Shown here in pieces: positions 1-7,888 of a stretch of 64,000 bases of DNA. Under the pieces are notes generated by a model, which saw nothing but the letters and a program-made list of their open reading frames with translations, was not told the origin of the DNA and searched no databases. The stretch lies in the NCBI GenBank assembly GCA_004379135.1, contig NBNI01000002.1:1-64000 (forward strand). The letters run 5' to 3'. Position 1 is the first letter of the stretch; each line of letters starts with the position of its first letter. The translations under genes were made by a program, and so were the position numbers. This DNA comes from Acidimicrobiales bacterium mtb01 (GTDB lineage: Bacteria > Actinomycetota > Acidimicrobiia > Acidimicrobiales > Ilumatobacteraceae).

Positions 1-2
1 AC

Positions 3-8
3 GACACC
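3..8 (+). promoter_or_regulatory. Half of an ECF-type promoter (-10 GACACC), cut by window edge
   Basis: GACACCT at 3-9 lies 54 bp before the ATG at 57. The same GACACC block is found 55 bp before the start at 2152 and 48 bp before the sigma gene start at 9219, where it follows GGAAC by exactly 16 bp. The matching GGAAC would fall just left of base 1, so it cannot be seen here. Confidence 0.45.
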
Positions 9-19
9 TCAAAGCGAGA

Positions 20-38
20 GGGCAAGGACTTCTTGCCC
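20..38 (+). promoter_or_regulatory. Leader hairpin before first secreted-protein gene
   Basis: GGGCAAG (20-26) and CTTGCCC (32-38) form a perfect 7-bp stem with a 5-base loop, 8 bases upstream of the GGAGGAAG ribosome binding site. It would sit in the 5' leader of the transcript. No U-tract follows, so a terminator is unlikely. Confidence 0.45.
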
Positions 39-56
39 ATCTGGACGGAGGAAGTC

Positions 57-464
57 ATGAGACGTCAAATTGCCCTGGTTTGTGCGGTCTTCTTGGGTTC
101 GGTGCCGGCCGTTGCTCTGGTGACGTCTACTGCGTCAGCGACTGGAAACCAGTCGTGTGTGAACCTCGTCGACTAGTGCGTCGGTGAACAGAATTCGACG
201 AGTCCTACGAACTACCGGGGGTTCGGTGGTTACACGGCCGTGAACAGCTACGCGCCGTACGCGTATCAGAACGGCACTGCGATCGAGGATCGCATTAACA
301 GCGTGCGTGTTCGGACGGAGTCGACGACGTACACCGGGGTGTGCTGGTACCGCGACGCCAACCAGAGCATGCCTCGGACTTACAGAAGCGAGTCGGCTGG
401 TTGGTACGACAACTCGTCGGTCGATCTGTCGTCGTCGCAGTGGGTGACGTCGGCCTGCGTCTGA
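57..464 (+). pseudogene. Secreted small Cys protein, interrupted by amber codon 40
   Basis: An ATG at 57 follows a strong ribosome binding site (GGAGGAAG, 47-54) and starts a Sec signal peptide: basic MRRQ, hydrophobic core, cleavage expected after STASA near residue 28. Codon 40 (174-176) is TAG, yet the same frame stays open to 464 and still reads as protein: Cys residues on both sides of the stop, a VCWYRDAN stretch and the EDRINSVRVR motif, reminiscent of beta/gamma-crystallin or peptidase-inhibitor-I36-like secreted proteins. Undamaged length would be 135 residues. The lipoprotein gene starts 6 bp downstream, as in the cassettes at 2152 and 18166. Either the gene is dead while its partner survives, or the amber codon is read through, or it is a base-call error; the sequence alone does not decide. 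Confidence 0.7.
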
Positions 465-470
465 TCATCG

Positions 471-1502
471 ATGAGACATCACCTGGATGCGTGGATGCTG
501 AGGTGGCGCCGAGCGTCGGCACGGGTGTGCCGGCGCTCGGCCGCGTCGGCGATGGTTCTTCTCGTAGTGGCATCGGCCTGCTCCCCCGACGGGCGAGGGG
601 ATGGCCGATCCGCGGACGTGCAACCGCCCGTCGGGTCCGCCACGCCACCCGCCGAGACGTCTGCCGACGGCTCGGTGACGGTATCGACGCCGGGTCCCGA
701 CCCGGAGGGCACTGCCGGGTCGACCTCGCCTGGCGGCGACGCGTGGCGGGCGTTGATCCCCGTGAAGTCGCCTCTGGATGAGTTGCGCTTATCGGATGAC
801 GACGAGCGTCGTCTGTACGAGACGTGGCAGGCGGCGATGGCAACGTGCATGAGGGAGAAGGGCTTCGAGATGGAGGTCGTTTCGTACGATGCGACGGCCG
901 GGACTCGTTCTGTGATCCGCACACCGATCGAGCCGTCGGCGGTGGAGCAGTACGGATACCACCTACCGCCGGAGGCGGCACAGCCGGATCCGATGGGAGC
1001 GAACGAGCGACGCGCGCAGCACGATCCAGCGTTCATGGAAGCGCTGTTCGGCACGGACGGCTCGTCTCGAGACGGCTGCAGGGGCGAGCAGTTCGATCGC
1101 GTGTACAACGAAGGCGGCGACTTCTGGCAACTCGATCAACAGATCGGCAACGCGCAGGTGGAGCTCTCGATTGCACTCGACGCGTCGACCAGAGTCCAAC
1201 AACTCGATACTGCCTGGTCGGCGTGCATGTCGGAACGGGGCTTCGACTACGAGGCACCCGATCGGCCCGCCAGCTTGTTCGCGGGGAAACCGTCCGTCAC
1301 GCCGACCGAGATCGCGACGAGGCAAGCCGACATCGCCTGTCAGCTCGAGACCCGGTACGTCGAAACCACCTCGGGGTGGCTGGCGGGTGACGTCCAGGCA
1401 TGGCTTGATGCGAACGCGCAAACGGTCAATGATTACCTGTCGCTGAAGGATGACTACCTGCGAAATCTGGCCGAGATCCGCTCGTCGCTGGCTCTCTCCT
1501 GA
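471..1502 (+). CDS. Lipoprotein with four spaced Cys (cassette 1 partner)
   Basis: 343 residues with a type II signal peptide: Arg-rich start, hydrophobic stretch and lipobox ASAC with Cys37 as lipidation site, so an outer-face membrane lipoprotein. After a Pro/Ser/Asp-rich linker come two copies of a motif, TCMREKGF (Cys126) and SACMSERGF (Cys252), plus Cys203 and Cys290. The lipoproteins at 2532 and 18655 have the same four cysteines at similar spacing, suggesting two disulfides in a shared fold. Function unknown; pairing with a secreted protein gene suggests a partner or protective role (inference). ATG471 is used; Met9 at 495 is an alternative. No clear ribosome binding site, so it is probably translationally coupled to the upstream gene. 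Confidence 0.75.
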   Translation: MRHHLDAWMLRWRRASARVCRRSAASAMVLLVVASACSPDGRGDGRSADVQPPVGSATPPAETSADGSVTVSTPGPDPEGTAGSTSPGGDAWRALIPVKSPLDELRLSDDDERRLYETWQAAMATCMREKGFEMEVVSYDATAGTRSVIRTPIEPSAVEQYGYHLPPEAAQPDPMGANERRAQHDPAFMEALFGTDGSSRDGCRGEQFDRVYNEGGDFWQLDQQIGNAQVELSIALDASTRVQQLDTAWSACMSERGFDYEAPDRPASLFAGKPSVTPTEIATRQADIACQLETRYVETTSGWLAGDVQAWLDANAQTVNDYLSLKDDYLRNLAEIRSSLALS

Positions 1503-1546
1503 CCAGGCACCCGGGCGCGCACAGCGCGAGCGCCGCTCCCGACTCC

Positions 1547-1620
1547 GTCATCCGCGGACGGTGATTCGTCATGGTTGGGGTGTGGGCAGCTTGGATGGCC
1601 AGTGCGATGCTGCGATGTGA
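1547..1620 (-). pseudogene. Remnant of MacB/FtsX permease 3' end
   Basis: Bases 1547-1620 align with the 3' end of the permease gene at 3584-3655: both carry GTCATCCGCGGA, then a GGTGTGGGC block and a GATGGC block in the same order. Read on the minus strand it gives ALAIQAAHTPTM, like PAIKAAHTPPAD in the intact gene, but small indels break the frame before the stop. It suggests a second exporter copy once lay between the two cassettes. Confidence 0.6.
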
Positions 1621-1677
1621 TGAAACGATGTGAGCTGATCCATCGATGTGATCGTGATGGTCAGCGTGATCACATCG
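1613..1677. repeat. Cluster of CGATGTGA repeats (3 direct, 1 inverted)
   Basis: CGATGTGA occurs at 1613-1620, 1626-1633 and 1644-1651, with the inverted TCACATCG at 1670-1677. The outer copies extend to GCGATGTGAT and ATCACATCGC. Clustered 8-mers with one inverted copy are typical of a protein-binding array, but no gene starts immediately beside it. Confidence 0.5.
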
Positions 1678-2068
1678 CCAGCGTCGGCATGACGGGGCGG
1701 ACACGAAGCGACCTCGCCAGTCGGGAGGCGTTGCGGGCGAGAGCGCGCGAGGCGTACGAGAGCCTCCAACCAACCCAGGGCGATTCACTTGCAACATGAC
1801 ACGACATCGACCCCGTGCGCGATCGCGACGACGAGGACGACTGCTGTTGTCCGTCGCTGCGTTGGGCGCAACGCTCACGCCGTTCGCCTGGCCGGGTCGA
1901 CACCGGCGTCGGCTCACTGCTTGAACAAACAGACGAACGTGCCGGCGAGCTCATCGAGATAGCAGCCGAAATTGACGGCCTTCAGCACAGAGCCACGGTT
2001 GCGCTCGACAACCCGTAGTGATGATCGCCGACTTCGAGTCAATCCCGATCTCACTGCGAACACCCACG
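1678..2068 (+). other. Intercassette region with a possible frameshifted secreted-protein remnant
   Basis: No intact gene. ATG1796 opens a 42-codon frame with an Arg-rich start and a hydrophobic core (LLLSVAALGATLTPFAW) that looks like a signal peptide and ends at 1924. The next frame (about 1888-2018) then reads TDERAGELIEIAAEIDGLQHRA, with the heptad look of a coiled coil, ending at 2018. This could be a frameshifted remnant of a secreted protein with a coiled coil; evidence is weak. Confidence 0.25.
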
Positions 2069-2110
2069 AGGTGTCGGAACACTTGACGGTGCAGAGGACA
2101 CCTTATGAAT
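2069..2110 (+). promoter_or_regulatory. ECF-type promoter and dyad of cassette 2
   Basis: GGAAC (2076-2080), 16 bp, GACACCTT (2097-2104), the same bases and spacing as upstream of the sigma gene. An inverted repeat AGGTGTC (2069-2075) / GACACCT (2097-2103) brackets the promoter and could bind a regulator. A housekeeping reading (TTGACG 2083-2088, ATGAAT 2105-2110, 16-bp spacer) is also possible in the same DNA. Confidence 0.6.
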
Positions 2111-2151
2111 GCCGGTCGCTCTTCATTGCGACCTTCACGTGGAGGTAACCG

Positions 2152-2535
2152 ATGAGCGAAGCAGCAACAACGGAGCAAGGCGGCATGACGGGTCTGCGAC
2201 GGCGTCGCCATGTGGCGGCGCGCATCATGGTCGCAGCCGCGTCGATGATGGGATTCAGTGTCGGTGCTGCGCCAGGTGTCGCCTCTGCGTACACACCGCA
2301 GAACTGCGGGACTCAGCTCGTCGAGACGCTCAGTCGAAGCACCCGGCTCACGGTGTACACCGCTCCGGGCACCTGTCGGATGGCTGCATCGGTGAAGTGT
2401 CAGTGGAACGGCACCTTCTTCGAGTCCGTGTGGCGTCATTCGGGGTCCATCAACTCTGGCACCGTGTCGTCGACCTGTCCGTCGGACGCGACTGCGGCGT
2501 ACGCGTGGGGTCATCAGGAAGGCATCAACTGGTGA
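2152..2535 (+). CDS. Small secreted Cys protein (cassette 2)
   Basis: 127 residues. ATG2152 follows GGAGGT (2141-2146). A long Arg-rich n-region and hydrophobic core end at GVASA near residue 46, so Sec export and cleavage are expected. The mature chain of about 80 residues has four cysteines (NCGT, GTCR, VKCQW, STCPS) and is rich in Ser, Thr and aromatic residues, fitting a disulfide-stabilised extracellular protein. No family is recognised with confidence. The stop codon overlaps the GTG of the downstream lipoprotein gene (GTGA, 2532-2535), so the two are translationally coupled. Its promoter matches that of the sigma operon, suggesting co-regulation with the exporter. Confidence 0.75.
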   Translation: MSEAATTEQGGMTGLRRRRHVAARIMVAAASMMGFSVGAAPGVASAYTPQNCGTQLVETLSRSTRLTVYTAPGTCRMAASVKCQWNGTFFESVWRHSGSINSGTVSSTCPSDATAAYAWGHQEGINW

Positions 2536-3332
2536 GACCGTTGGGCTGGCTCCGTCCGGTCCTCGTGGCGCTCGTGGCGAGTTCGTGCTCGTCCTCGGCG
2601 GAGACCCCCACCCCGGTCGACATCACGCAGGATTACCTGTTGGTGGTGATGGGCATCGCTGATGGCCAGGTGATCAACGATCTCCAGGCGGCTCGAGCAA
2701 GCGCTACGGAGCGAGCGAAGGCTGAGTGCATGGTCGATCGCGGGTTCGGCTACACCGCGATACCCGATGACGTGCTGAGTCCGAAGGGCATTCCGGAGCT
2801 TCGCTTCACCGATGTCGAGTACGCACGGCAGTTCGGGTTCGGGATGGGAACACTCGAGGTTCAGTCACCGGGGGTGAACCCGAATGAACGGACGGTGGCA
2901 TCGCTGTCCCCCTCGGAGCAGGCGGCGTGGGTTGATGCAGAGTCGTCGTGCCTGGCCGAAGCGGAAGAACAGGTCATCGATACGTACGACCTCGATTCGA
3001 TGGCGCAGATAGCGAGCGAGGTCGCCGCTCGGGTGAGCGAGGATTCGCGATTCATCGCGGAGCAGCAGGCATGGAAGGCATGTGTCGAGGCGCGAGGTTT
3101 CGAGGTGGACGGCGATGCGTTCGCCGATCTGGTCGCGCAGTACGGCCAGCGGTACGCAAGCGTTGTCTCGGCCGATCCGGAAGCCATCGGGGCGTTCTTG
3201 GACGAGCAGCGGCGGGTTGCCACGGCTGCTGCCGAATGCGGTGAGCGCATGTTCGAGGTGCAGCGCGAGCTCTCCAAGGATTCACTCGCCCGACTGGACG
3301 CGTCGCTCTACCAGCAACTCTTCGGCACCTGA
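2532..3332 (+). CDS. Lipoprotein with four spaced Cys (cassette 2 partner)
   Basis: 266 residues from GTG2532, which overlaps the previous stop by 4 bases; this start gives a short, clean lipoprotein signal (VRPLGWLRPVLVALVASSC, lipid Cys19), whereas longer upstream starts in the frame would destroy it. The mature part contains ECMVDRGFGY (Cys66), SSCLAEAEEQ (Cys140), KACVEARGFEV (Cys184) and AECGERMF (Cys236), the same C..(R)GF repeat and four-Cys pattern as the proteins at 471 and 18655. Mostly helical by composition. Function unknown; coupling to a secreted protein suggests that the two act together at the cell surface. Confidence 0.75.
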   Translation: MRPLGWLRPVLVALVASSCSSSAETPTPVDITQDYLLVVMGIADGQVINDLQAARASATERAKAECMVDRGFGYTAIPDDVLSPKGIPELRFTDVEYARQFGFGMGTLEVQSPGVNPNERTVASLSPSEQAAWVDAESSCLAEAEEQVIDTYDLDSMAQIASEVAARVSEDSRFIAEQQAWKACVEARGFEVDGDAFADLVAQYGQRYASVVSADPEAIGAFLDEQRRVATAAAECGERMFEVQRELSKDSLARLDASLYQQLFGT

Positions 3333-3491
3333 GCGCGGTGGTGCTCACGGCGCAGCGGTGACGCCCACAAGTACCCGTCGCTGATGATCACGGACTGAGG
3401 AATCGGGCCCTGGGCGAGTTCATTGATGCCAATGCGGAGATCCGCTGTCGACACCCCGCCAGCGGCTGAGCAGCAGGACCGAACTTCTGCT

Positions 3492-3514
3492 GGCCGCTCC
3501 GGAGGCCTGCGGCC
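3492..3514. terminator. Stem-loop between convergent genes
   Basis: GGCCGC (3492-3497) and GCGGCC (3509-3514) form a GC stem with an 11-base loop between the ends of the lipoprotein gene (3332) and the permease gene (3584). There is no T-run. The remaining intergenic bases show nothing else. Confidence 0.35.
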
Positions 3515-3583
3515 GGTCCGTTCGACGCAGCGACGCGGCTGCTGCCGCCGAGACCCGAATCAGGGGCCAATCGGCGTGACCGG

Positions 3584-4813
3584 TCATCCGCGGAGGGTGT
3601 CGGCGGGTGGGGTGTGGGCGGCTTTGATGGCTGGTGTGATGCCGGCGAGGGCACCGGTGATGGTGCCGATGGCGGGTGCGGCGAGGAGGACGGCGGGGTC
3701 GATGGTGGGGGTCCAGGTTCGTGTGATGGCGACGGCGACGACGGCGATGAGTCCGATGATGGCGCCGACGGTGCCGGCGATGGTGCCGGTGAGGGATGCT
3801 TCGAGTGCGATTTGTCGTGTGATGTGGTGGCGGGTGGCGCCGAGGGCTCGGCGGAGTCCGATTTCGGGTCGTCGTTCGATGACGTTGAGGAGGGTGGCGT
3901 TGGTGATGGCGATGGCGCCGACGAGTAGGGCGAGGCCGGCGAGGGCGTAGAACAGGGTTTGGACGTCGTTCTCGACTTGGTTGCGGAGCGTGTTGGGGTC
4001 GGGCGGGACGAGGGCTTGGAGTCGGTCGGGTTGTTGTGGTCGTAGTGCGAGTGGTGCTTGGCTGCCGATGAGTTGGGCGGCTCCGGGGGCGGTGTCGATG
4101 AGGACTTGGCGTTCCGCGTCGGTGGCGGCGAACTGGGTGTCGGCGGTGGTGGTGGGGATGGTGATGGCGAGGAGGAGGTCGGGGTTGCGGGCGACGTCGT
4201 CGATGATGCCGGCGATGACGTAGGGGGTGTCGTCGAGGAATACGACGGGTTGGCGGTCGATGCTGGTGATGCCGAGCTGGTCGGCGGCGACGCGTCCGAT
4301 GACGGCGACGTGTTCGGCTCGTTGTTGGTGCCAGTCGTCGTAGAGGCGGCCGGTCGCAAGGGTGGGGAGCGCGGCGCGCAGGGCGCCGGGGCTGGCGGCG
4401 ATGACGGGGATCGGGGTGGTGGTGCGTAGCGGTCGGGTGGCGAGGGTGCGGGGTTGGATGGTGCCGGGATCGGCGACGGTGTAGGAGATGCCGGCGTGGT
4501 TGACGCCGTTGAGTGCTTGGAGGCGTTGGTCGGTGTCTGCGGGGAACGGGTTGGTGCCGTCGGGGGCTGCGTCTTGGACGCGGACTTCGGTGGCGCGTAA
4601 CGCGTCGAAGCGGGAGGACACCTGGGCGCTGGCGGTTTCGGCGAGTCCGGTGGTGGTGACGAACGCGCCGACACCGAGGATGGTGCCGAGCGCGGTGAGG
4701 AGGGTTCGCACGGGACGCTGCGCAATGACCGCGAACGCTTCTGCGAGCGCATCTCGGCGTCGGAACACCGATGGAGCCGTGATGGTGGGGTCAGGGCGTC
4801 GTCGCATGCTCAC
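3584..4813 (-). CDS. ABC transporter permease, MacB/FtsX type
   Basis: 409 residues: one membrane segment near the N-terminus (about 33-58, VRTLLTALGTILGVGAFVTT), a large extracytoplasmic domain of about 200 residues, then three C-terminal membrane segments containing the FtsX-like IGLRRALGATRHHI loop, ending GITPAIKAAHTPPADTLRG. This is the MacB-type permease layout, which acts by mechanotransmission on substrates already outside the membrane rather than by forming a pore. It overlaps the ATPase gene by 23 bp and is the last gene of the sigma-headed operon. ATG4813 or ATG4807 may be the start. The operon partners suggest it serves the secreted proteins of this locus. Confidence 0.88.
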   Translation of the reverse strand: MSMRRRPDPTITAPSVFRRRDALAEAFAVIAQRPVRTLLTALGTILGVGAFVTTTGLAETASAQVSSRFDALRATEVRVQDAAPDGTNPFPADTDQRLQALNGVNHAGISYTVADPGTIQPRTLATRPLRTTTPIPVIAASPGALRAALPTLATGRLYDDWHQQRAEHVAVIGRVAADQLGITSIDRQPVVFLDDTPYVIAGIIDDVARNPDLLLAITIPTTTADTQFAATDAERQVLIDTAPGAAQLIGSQAPLALRPQQPDRLQALVPPDPNTLRNQVENDVQTLFYALAGLALLVGAIAITNATLLNVIERRPEIGLRRALGATRHHITRQIALEASLTGTIAGTVGAIIGLIAVVAVAITRTWTPTIDPAVLLAAPAIGTITGALAGITPAIKAAHTPPADTLRG

Positions 4814-5561
4814 GGCGGATTTCGGTGAGGTGGCCGTCGGTGATGGTGAGGTGGCGTTGGGCGGCTGCGGCGATGGTGGGGTCGTGGGTGATGACGACGA
4901 TGGTGAGGCCCGTGTGGTGGAGCTGGTCGAGCAGGTTCAGGATCTGGCGGGTCGTGGCTGTGTCGAGGTTGCCGGTCGGTTCGTCGCACAGCACGAGCGA
5001 CGGGTTCCGTACGAGGGTGCGGGCGATCGCGACGCGTTGTTTCTCGCCGCCGGACAGGGTGGAGCAGCGGGCGTGGCGTCGGTGGCCGAGGCCGACTTGG
5101 TCGGCGGCTGCTCGGGCGCGGACGCGTCGTTCTCGTGTGGGGGTGCCTTGGTAGAGCAGTCCGAGGGCGATGTTGTCGATCACGGTCCGGTAGCCGACGA
5201 GGTGGAACGCTTGGAACACGAACCCGATACGCCGGGCCCGCAACGCCGAGCGGGTCGTGTCGTCGAGGTCGGCGACGTCGACGCCGTCGAGCAGATAGCT
5301 GCCGCCGGTGGGTGTGTCGAGCAGCCCGAGCAGCGACAGCAGGGTGGTCTTGCCGGAACCGGATGCGCCGGTGATCGCGACGTACTCCCCGGCACGGATC
5401 GTGAACCGGCACGGGTGGAGCGCGGTCACCGATGGGGGTCCGGGGAAGGTCTTGGTGAGCCCGTCGACGACGACCACGTCGCGTACAGCACCCTCGACTC
5501 CGATCGCCGCCCCTGCCGAGTGGGGGTCGGTTGCGGGGGTTGGCTCGAGGTTGGCGGTCAT
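4791..5561 (-). CDS. ABC transporter ATPase, LolD/MacB type
   Basis: 256 residues with Walker A GASGSGKTT, signature LSGGEKQRVAIAR, Walker B LVLCDEPTGNLD and a switch His (VITHD). The FQAFHL and DEPTGNLDT features are typical of the LolD/FtsE/MacB ATPase group that pairs with FtsX-like permeases. Start ATG5561 overlaps the stop of the adaptor gene by 4 bases (ATGA), and the permease follows with a 23-bp overlap, so the three form one transport complex. A 30-residue N-terminal extension precedes the ABC domain. Confidence 0.92.
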   Translation of the reverse strand: MTANLEPTPATDPHSAGAAIGVEGAVRDVVVVDGLTKTFPGPPSVTALHPCRFTIRAGEYVAITGASGSGKTTLLSLLGLLDTPTGGSYLLDGVDVADLDDTTRSALRARRIGFVFQAFHLVGYRTVIDNIALGLLYQGTPTRERRVRARAAADQVGLGHRRHARCSTLSGGEKQRVAIARTLVRNPSLVLCDEPTGNLDTATTRQILNLLDQLHHTGLTIVVITHDPTIAAAAQRHLTITDGHLTEIRREHATTP

Positions 5562-7351
5562 CGCCCGACGACGACCTTGTCGCCGTCGTGCAGATCGGCG
5601 GGGTCGGCGGGTTCGATCGCGACGAAGCCGTCAGCGCTGATTCCGGTGGTGACCTGAACCGGGATCGGGTCGCGTGAACCGGGGGGCAGCACGGCGATGG
5701 TGGTGGTGCCGTCGGCTGCTGAGGAGATCGCCGTGATCGGCACGACCAGGATCTCGGTGTCGCTGGAGGCGGCGGCGATGGTGACGCGCAGGTTGGTGCC
5801 GGTCAGCTCCGATGGGAGGGATGTGTCGGGGGTGATGGTGGCTTGGTAGCCGCTTGTTCCGTCCGGTCCGGTGGTGGCGTTGTCGGCGATGTTGGTAATC
5901 GTGGCCGGGTAGGTGGTGCTGGTTTGTTCGTCGAGCAGCTCGACGGGCATGCCGGCCCGGGCGAGCGCGACCTCGTCTGCCCGGAGCGTCATCGAGACCA
6001 CGAGCGCTCCGCCGCTCAGCTCGACGATCCCACCGCCAGTCCCACCACCGGTCGAGCCGTTGGCGGTGTCGAGTGATCCGAGTGAGGTGACGGTGGTGCG
6101 GACACGTGCGGGTAGCGCGGGCATGAACACGATCTCGCCCTGCGCGACGGTCGGCCCTGTGGTGGCCTGCAGTGCCTCGAGTGCGGCCGTTGCTGTGTTG
6201 CGGGTGGCGAGTGCTTGGCCGAGCGCGATGTACTCGGCGGTGGTGTCGGGGTTCGTCGCCTCGGCAAGGCTCGCCTCGGCAAGCTTCACCGCGTCGGCGG
6301 CGTTCGCGACCGCACTGGCGCCTGAGCGTCGGGCGGTGTCGACTGCGCTCTGCTGTTGGCCGACCTTGAGCTCCGCCGCGGATTTTTCAGCCGGGGTTGC
6401 TGTCGGGTCGGCACGCACCCGGTCCAGTTCCGTCTGCGCGGCGGCGAGTTCGGCTTCTGCTTGCGTGACGCTGTCGGCAGCGGCGACAACTGCATCGTTG
6501 TAGCTGCGGCGGGCCGATTCGAGGGCGAGCTGCAGCGCCAACAACGCCGAGCCGTCCACTCCTTCGGCAGCCCGGCGCCAGGCTGCGTCGGCGGCGTCGA
6601 CTGCGGCCTGCGCGTCGCTGACCGCGTTGCTGGCGGCGGCGAGATCCGCGGATTCGGTCTCCGACGAGGGCAACGCTTCGTAGCCGGCATCTGCGTAGAA
6701 CGTGCCGACACAGGCCTTGGTGTCGGGCCCGTACACCCCTGACGGGTCGGTGATCGGACATCCCAATCGTGACAGCGCCGCTTGCAGTTGCGCGACATCG
6801 GAACCGGTCATCCCGGGCCGCAACGAGCGATACACCGGGACATCGCCGACCAGCACGAACACCGGCCGACCCGACACCTCGATGACCCGTTGTCCCTCGA
6901 TCACCTCGTCTCCCGCCGCCACGGCGAGGTTGGTGATGACCGGATCGCCGACCACCGAGACCGGTACTCGCAGCGACGCCGACACCTCCGGAGTCACATC
7001 ACCACGGGTGATCAACGTCTGTGTCAACACGCGCCGCTCGACGACTGCAGTCACCCACGACGCCTCCGGTGGCGCAGCGTTCGACGCAGCCTGCTCTGGT
7101 GACTGCACCCGGGTTGCCACCACCCACGTCACCGCAGTCGCGGCGACCACCGCAGCCAACGCGAGCAGCCACCACCATCGGCGACGACGCCCGAGGCGTT
7201 CCTCGGCGTCGGCGTCGACGTCCGGATCGACCGGACGCCGCTCGAGCGGACCGACGAGCGCGACAGCACGACCACCCGCGACGCCGGCGTCGACCGTCTC
7301 CTCGGGGTCGGACCCGCTGATCAACGCAGCCGGTTCACGTGATGTAGACAC
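5558..7351 (-). CDS. Membrane-anchored adaptor with peptidoglycan-binding domain (HlyD/MacA-like)
   Basis: About 597 residues from GTG7351. An acidic cytoplasmic tail is followed by an RRRRWWW-flanked single membrane segment (about 62-82), a lipoyl/barrel-sandwich part, an inserted PG_binding_1-like domain (RPGMTGSDVAQLQAALSRLG to GVYGPDTKA), a long Ala/Glu-rich coiled coil, and a beta-barrel C-terminus (PVQVTTGISADGFVAIEP). This is the actinobacterial MacA-like adaptor, where the peptidoglycan module replaces contact with an outer-membrane channel. GTG7351 overlaps the secreted-protein stop by 17 bp; the frame is open further upstream but those codons overlap that gene and lack protein character. 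Confidence 0.82.
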   Translation of the reverse strand: MSTSREPAALISGSDPEETVDAGVAGGRAVALVGPLERRPVDPDVDADAEERLGRRRRWWWLLALAAVVAATAVTWVVATRVQSPEQAASNAAPPEASWVTAVVERRVLTQTLITRGDVTPEVSASLRVPVSVVGDPVITNLAVAAGDEVIEGQRVIEVSGRPVFVLVGDVPVYRSLRPGMTGSDVAQLQAALSRLGCPITDPSGVYGPDTKACVGTFYADAGYEALPSSETESADLAAASNAVSDAQAAVDAADAAWRRAAEGVDGSALLALQLALESARRSYNDAVVAAADSVTQAEAELAAAQTELDRVRADPTATPAEKSAAELKVGQQQSAVDTARRSGASAVANAADAVKLAEASLAEATNPDTTAEYIALGQALATRNTATAALEALQATTGPTVAQGEIVFMPALPARVRTTVTSLGSLDTANGSTGGGTGGGIVELSGGALVVSMTLRADEVALARAGMPVELLDEQTSTTYPATITNIADNATTGPDGTSGYQATITPDTSLPSELTGTNLRVTIAAASSDTEILVVPITAISSAADGTTTIAVLPPGSRDPIPVQVTTGISADGFVAIEPADPADLHDGDKVVVGR

Positions 7352-7874
7352 TGCTGATCCGGTTGTCCCAACCCGACACCATTGACGACGCCGACGCACC
7401 GGCGCCCGTTGAACCGGGGTACAGGCTGCCGCTTCCGTTGACGCCGTCATAGAAGTAGGCCGCGCACGCACCGACGCGGTAACTGCTCGTGTCATTGTCG
7501 AACCCGTACGCAGACAGGTTGATGTACGTGTTCTGTGTCGTGAGGCTCAACACGCCACCGGCAAACCCGGTCGACCGGTACAGGCGCAGCGACGACGAAC
7601 ACGATGCCAACGGCACTGGACCGCGCAGCGATGCGTTCAACGTCTGATCCATCTCGGCTTCGGTGCGGAAGCAGACAGTGGACGCACCATCGCTCGAGCA
7701 CGCGGTCGCCTCGCCCCACCCCTTCGTCAGATCGATCCAGCCGCCGTCGAACGCAGCGATCACCGCGTCCGGTGCGCGTCCATCCGAGACGTCAGCGTTG
7801 GTGGCGTGCGCGGCCGGCACGACCCCGACGACAGCGGCGGCTGTCACGGCGAGCAGGCGAGCGGTGCGGAACAT
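7335..7874 (-). CDS. Secreted beta/gamma-crystallin / I36-like protein
   Basis: 179 residues from ATG7874, which has GGAGG 7 bp upstream; the 38 extra upstream codons overlap the anti-sigma gene and are not used. The signal peptide ends near HATNA (residue 24). The mature chain carries four Cys and a duplicated crystallin-like pattern: LRLYRSTGFAGGVLSL, INLSAYGFDNDTSSYRVG, then AYFYDGVNGSG and SGWDNRISSVYI. Such folds occur in extracellular stress proteins and peptidase inhibitors of family I36 (family resemblance judged by eye). Being between the anti-sigma and exporter genes, it is the likely main cargo or effector of the operon. Confidence 0.75.
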   Translation of the reverse strand: MFRTARLLAVTAAAVVGVVPAAHATNADVSDGRAPDAVIAAFDGGWIDLTKGWGEATACSSDGASTVCFRTEAEMDQTLNASLRGPVPLASCSSSLRLYRSTGFAGGVLSLTTQNTYINLSAYGFDNDTSSYRVGACAAYFYDGVNGSGSLYPGSTGAGASASSMVSGWDNRISSVYIT

Positions 7875-7888
7875 GGCATACCTCCGGG

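Noticed and set aside
2152-2535. Lactococcin-972-type bacteriocin
   Set aside because: Signal peptide and small size fit, but the mature sequence lacks recognisable family motifs and the transporter is MacB-like rather than the usual bacteriocin-associated membrane protein.
3388-4752. 454-residue Pro/Ser-rich frame on the minus strand
   Set aside because: It is an out-of-phase shadow of the MacB-type permease; composition is a GC-bias artefact.
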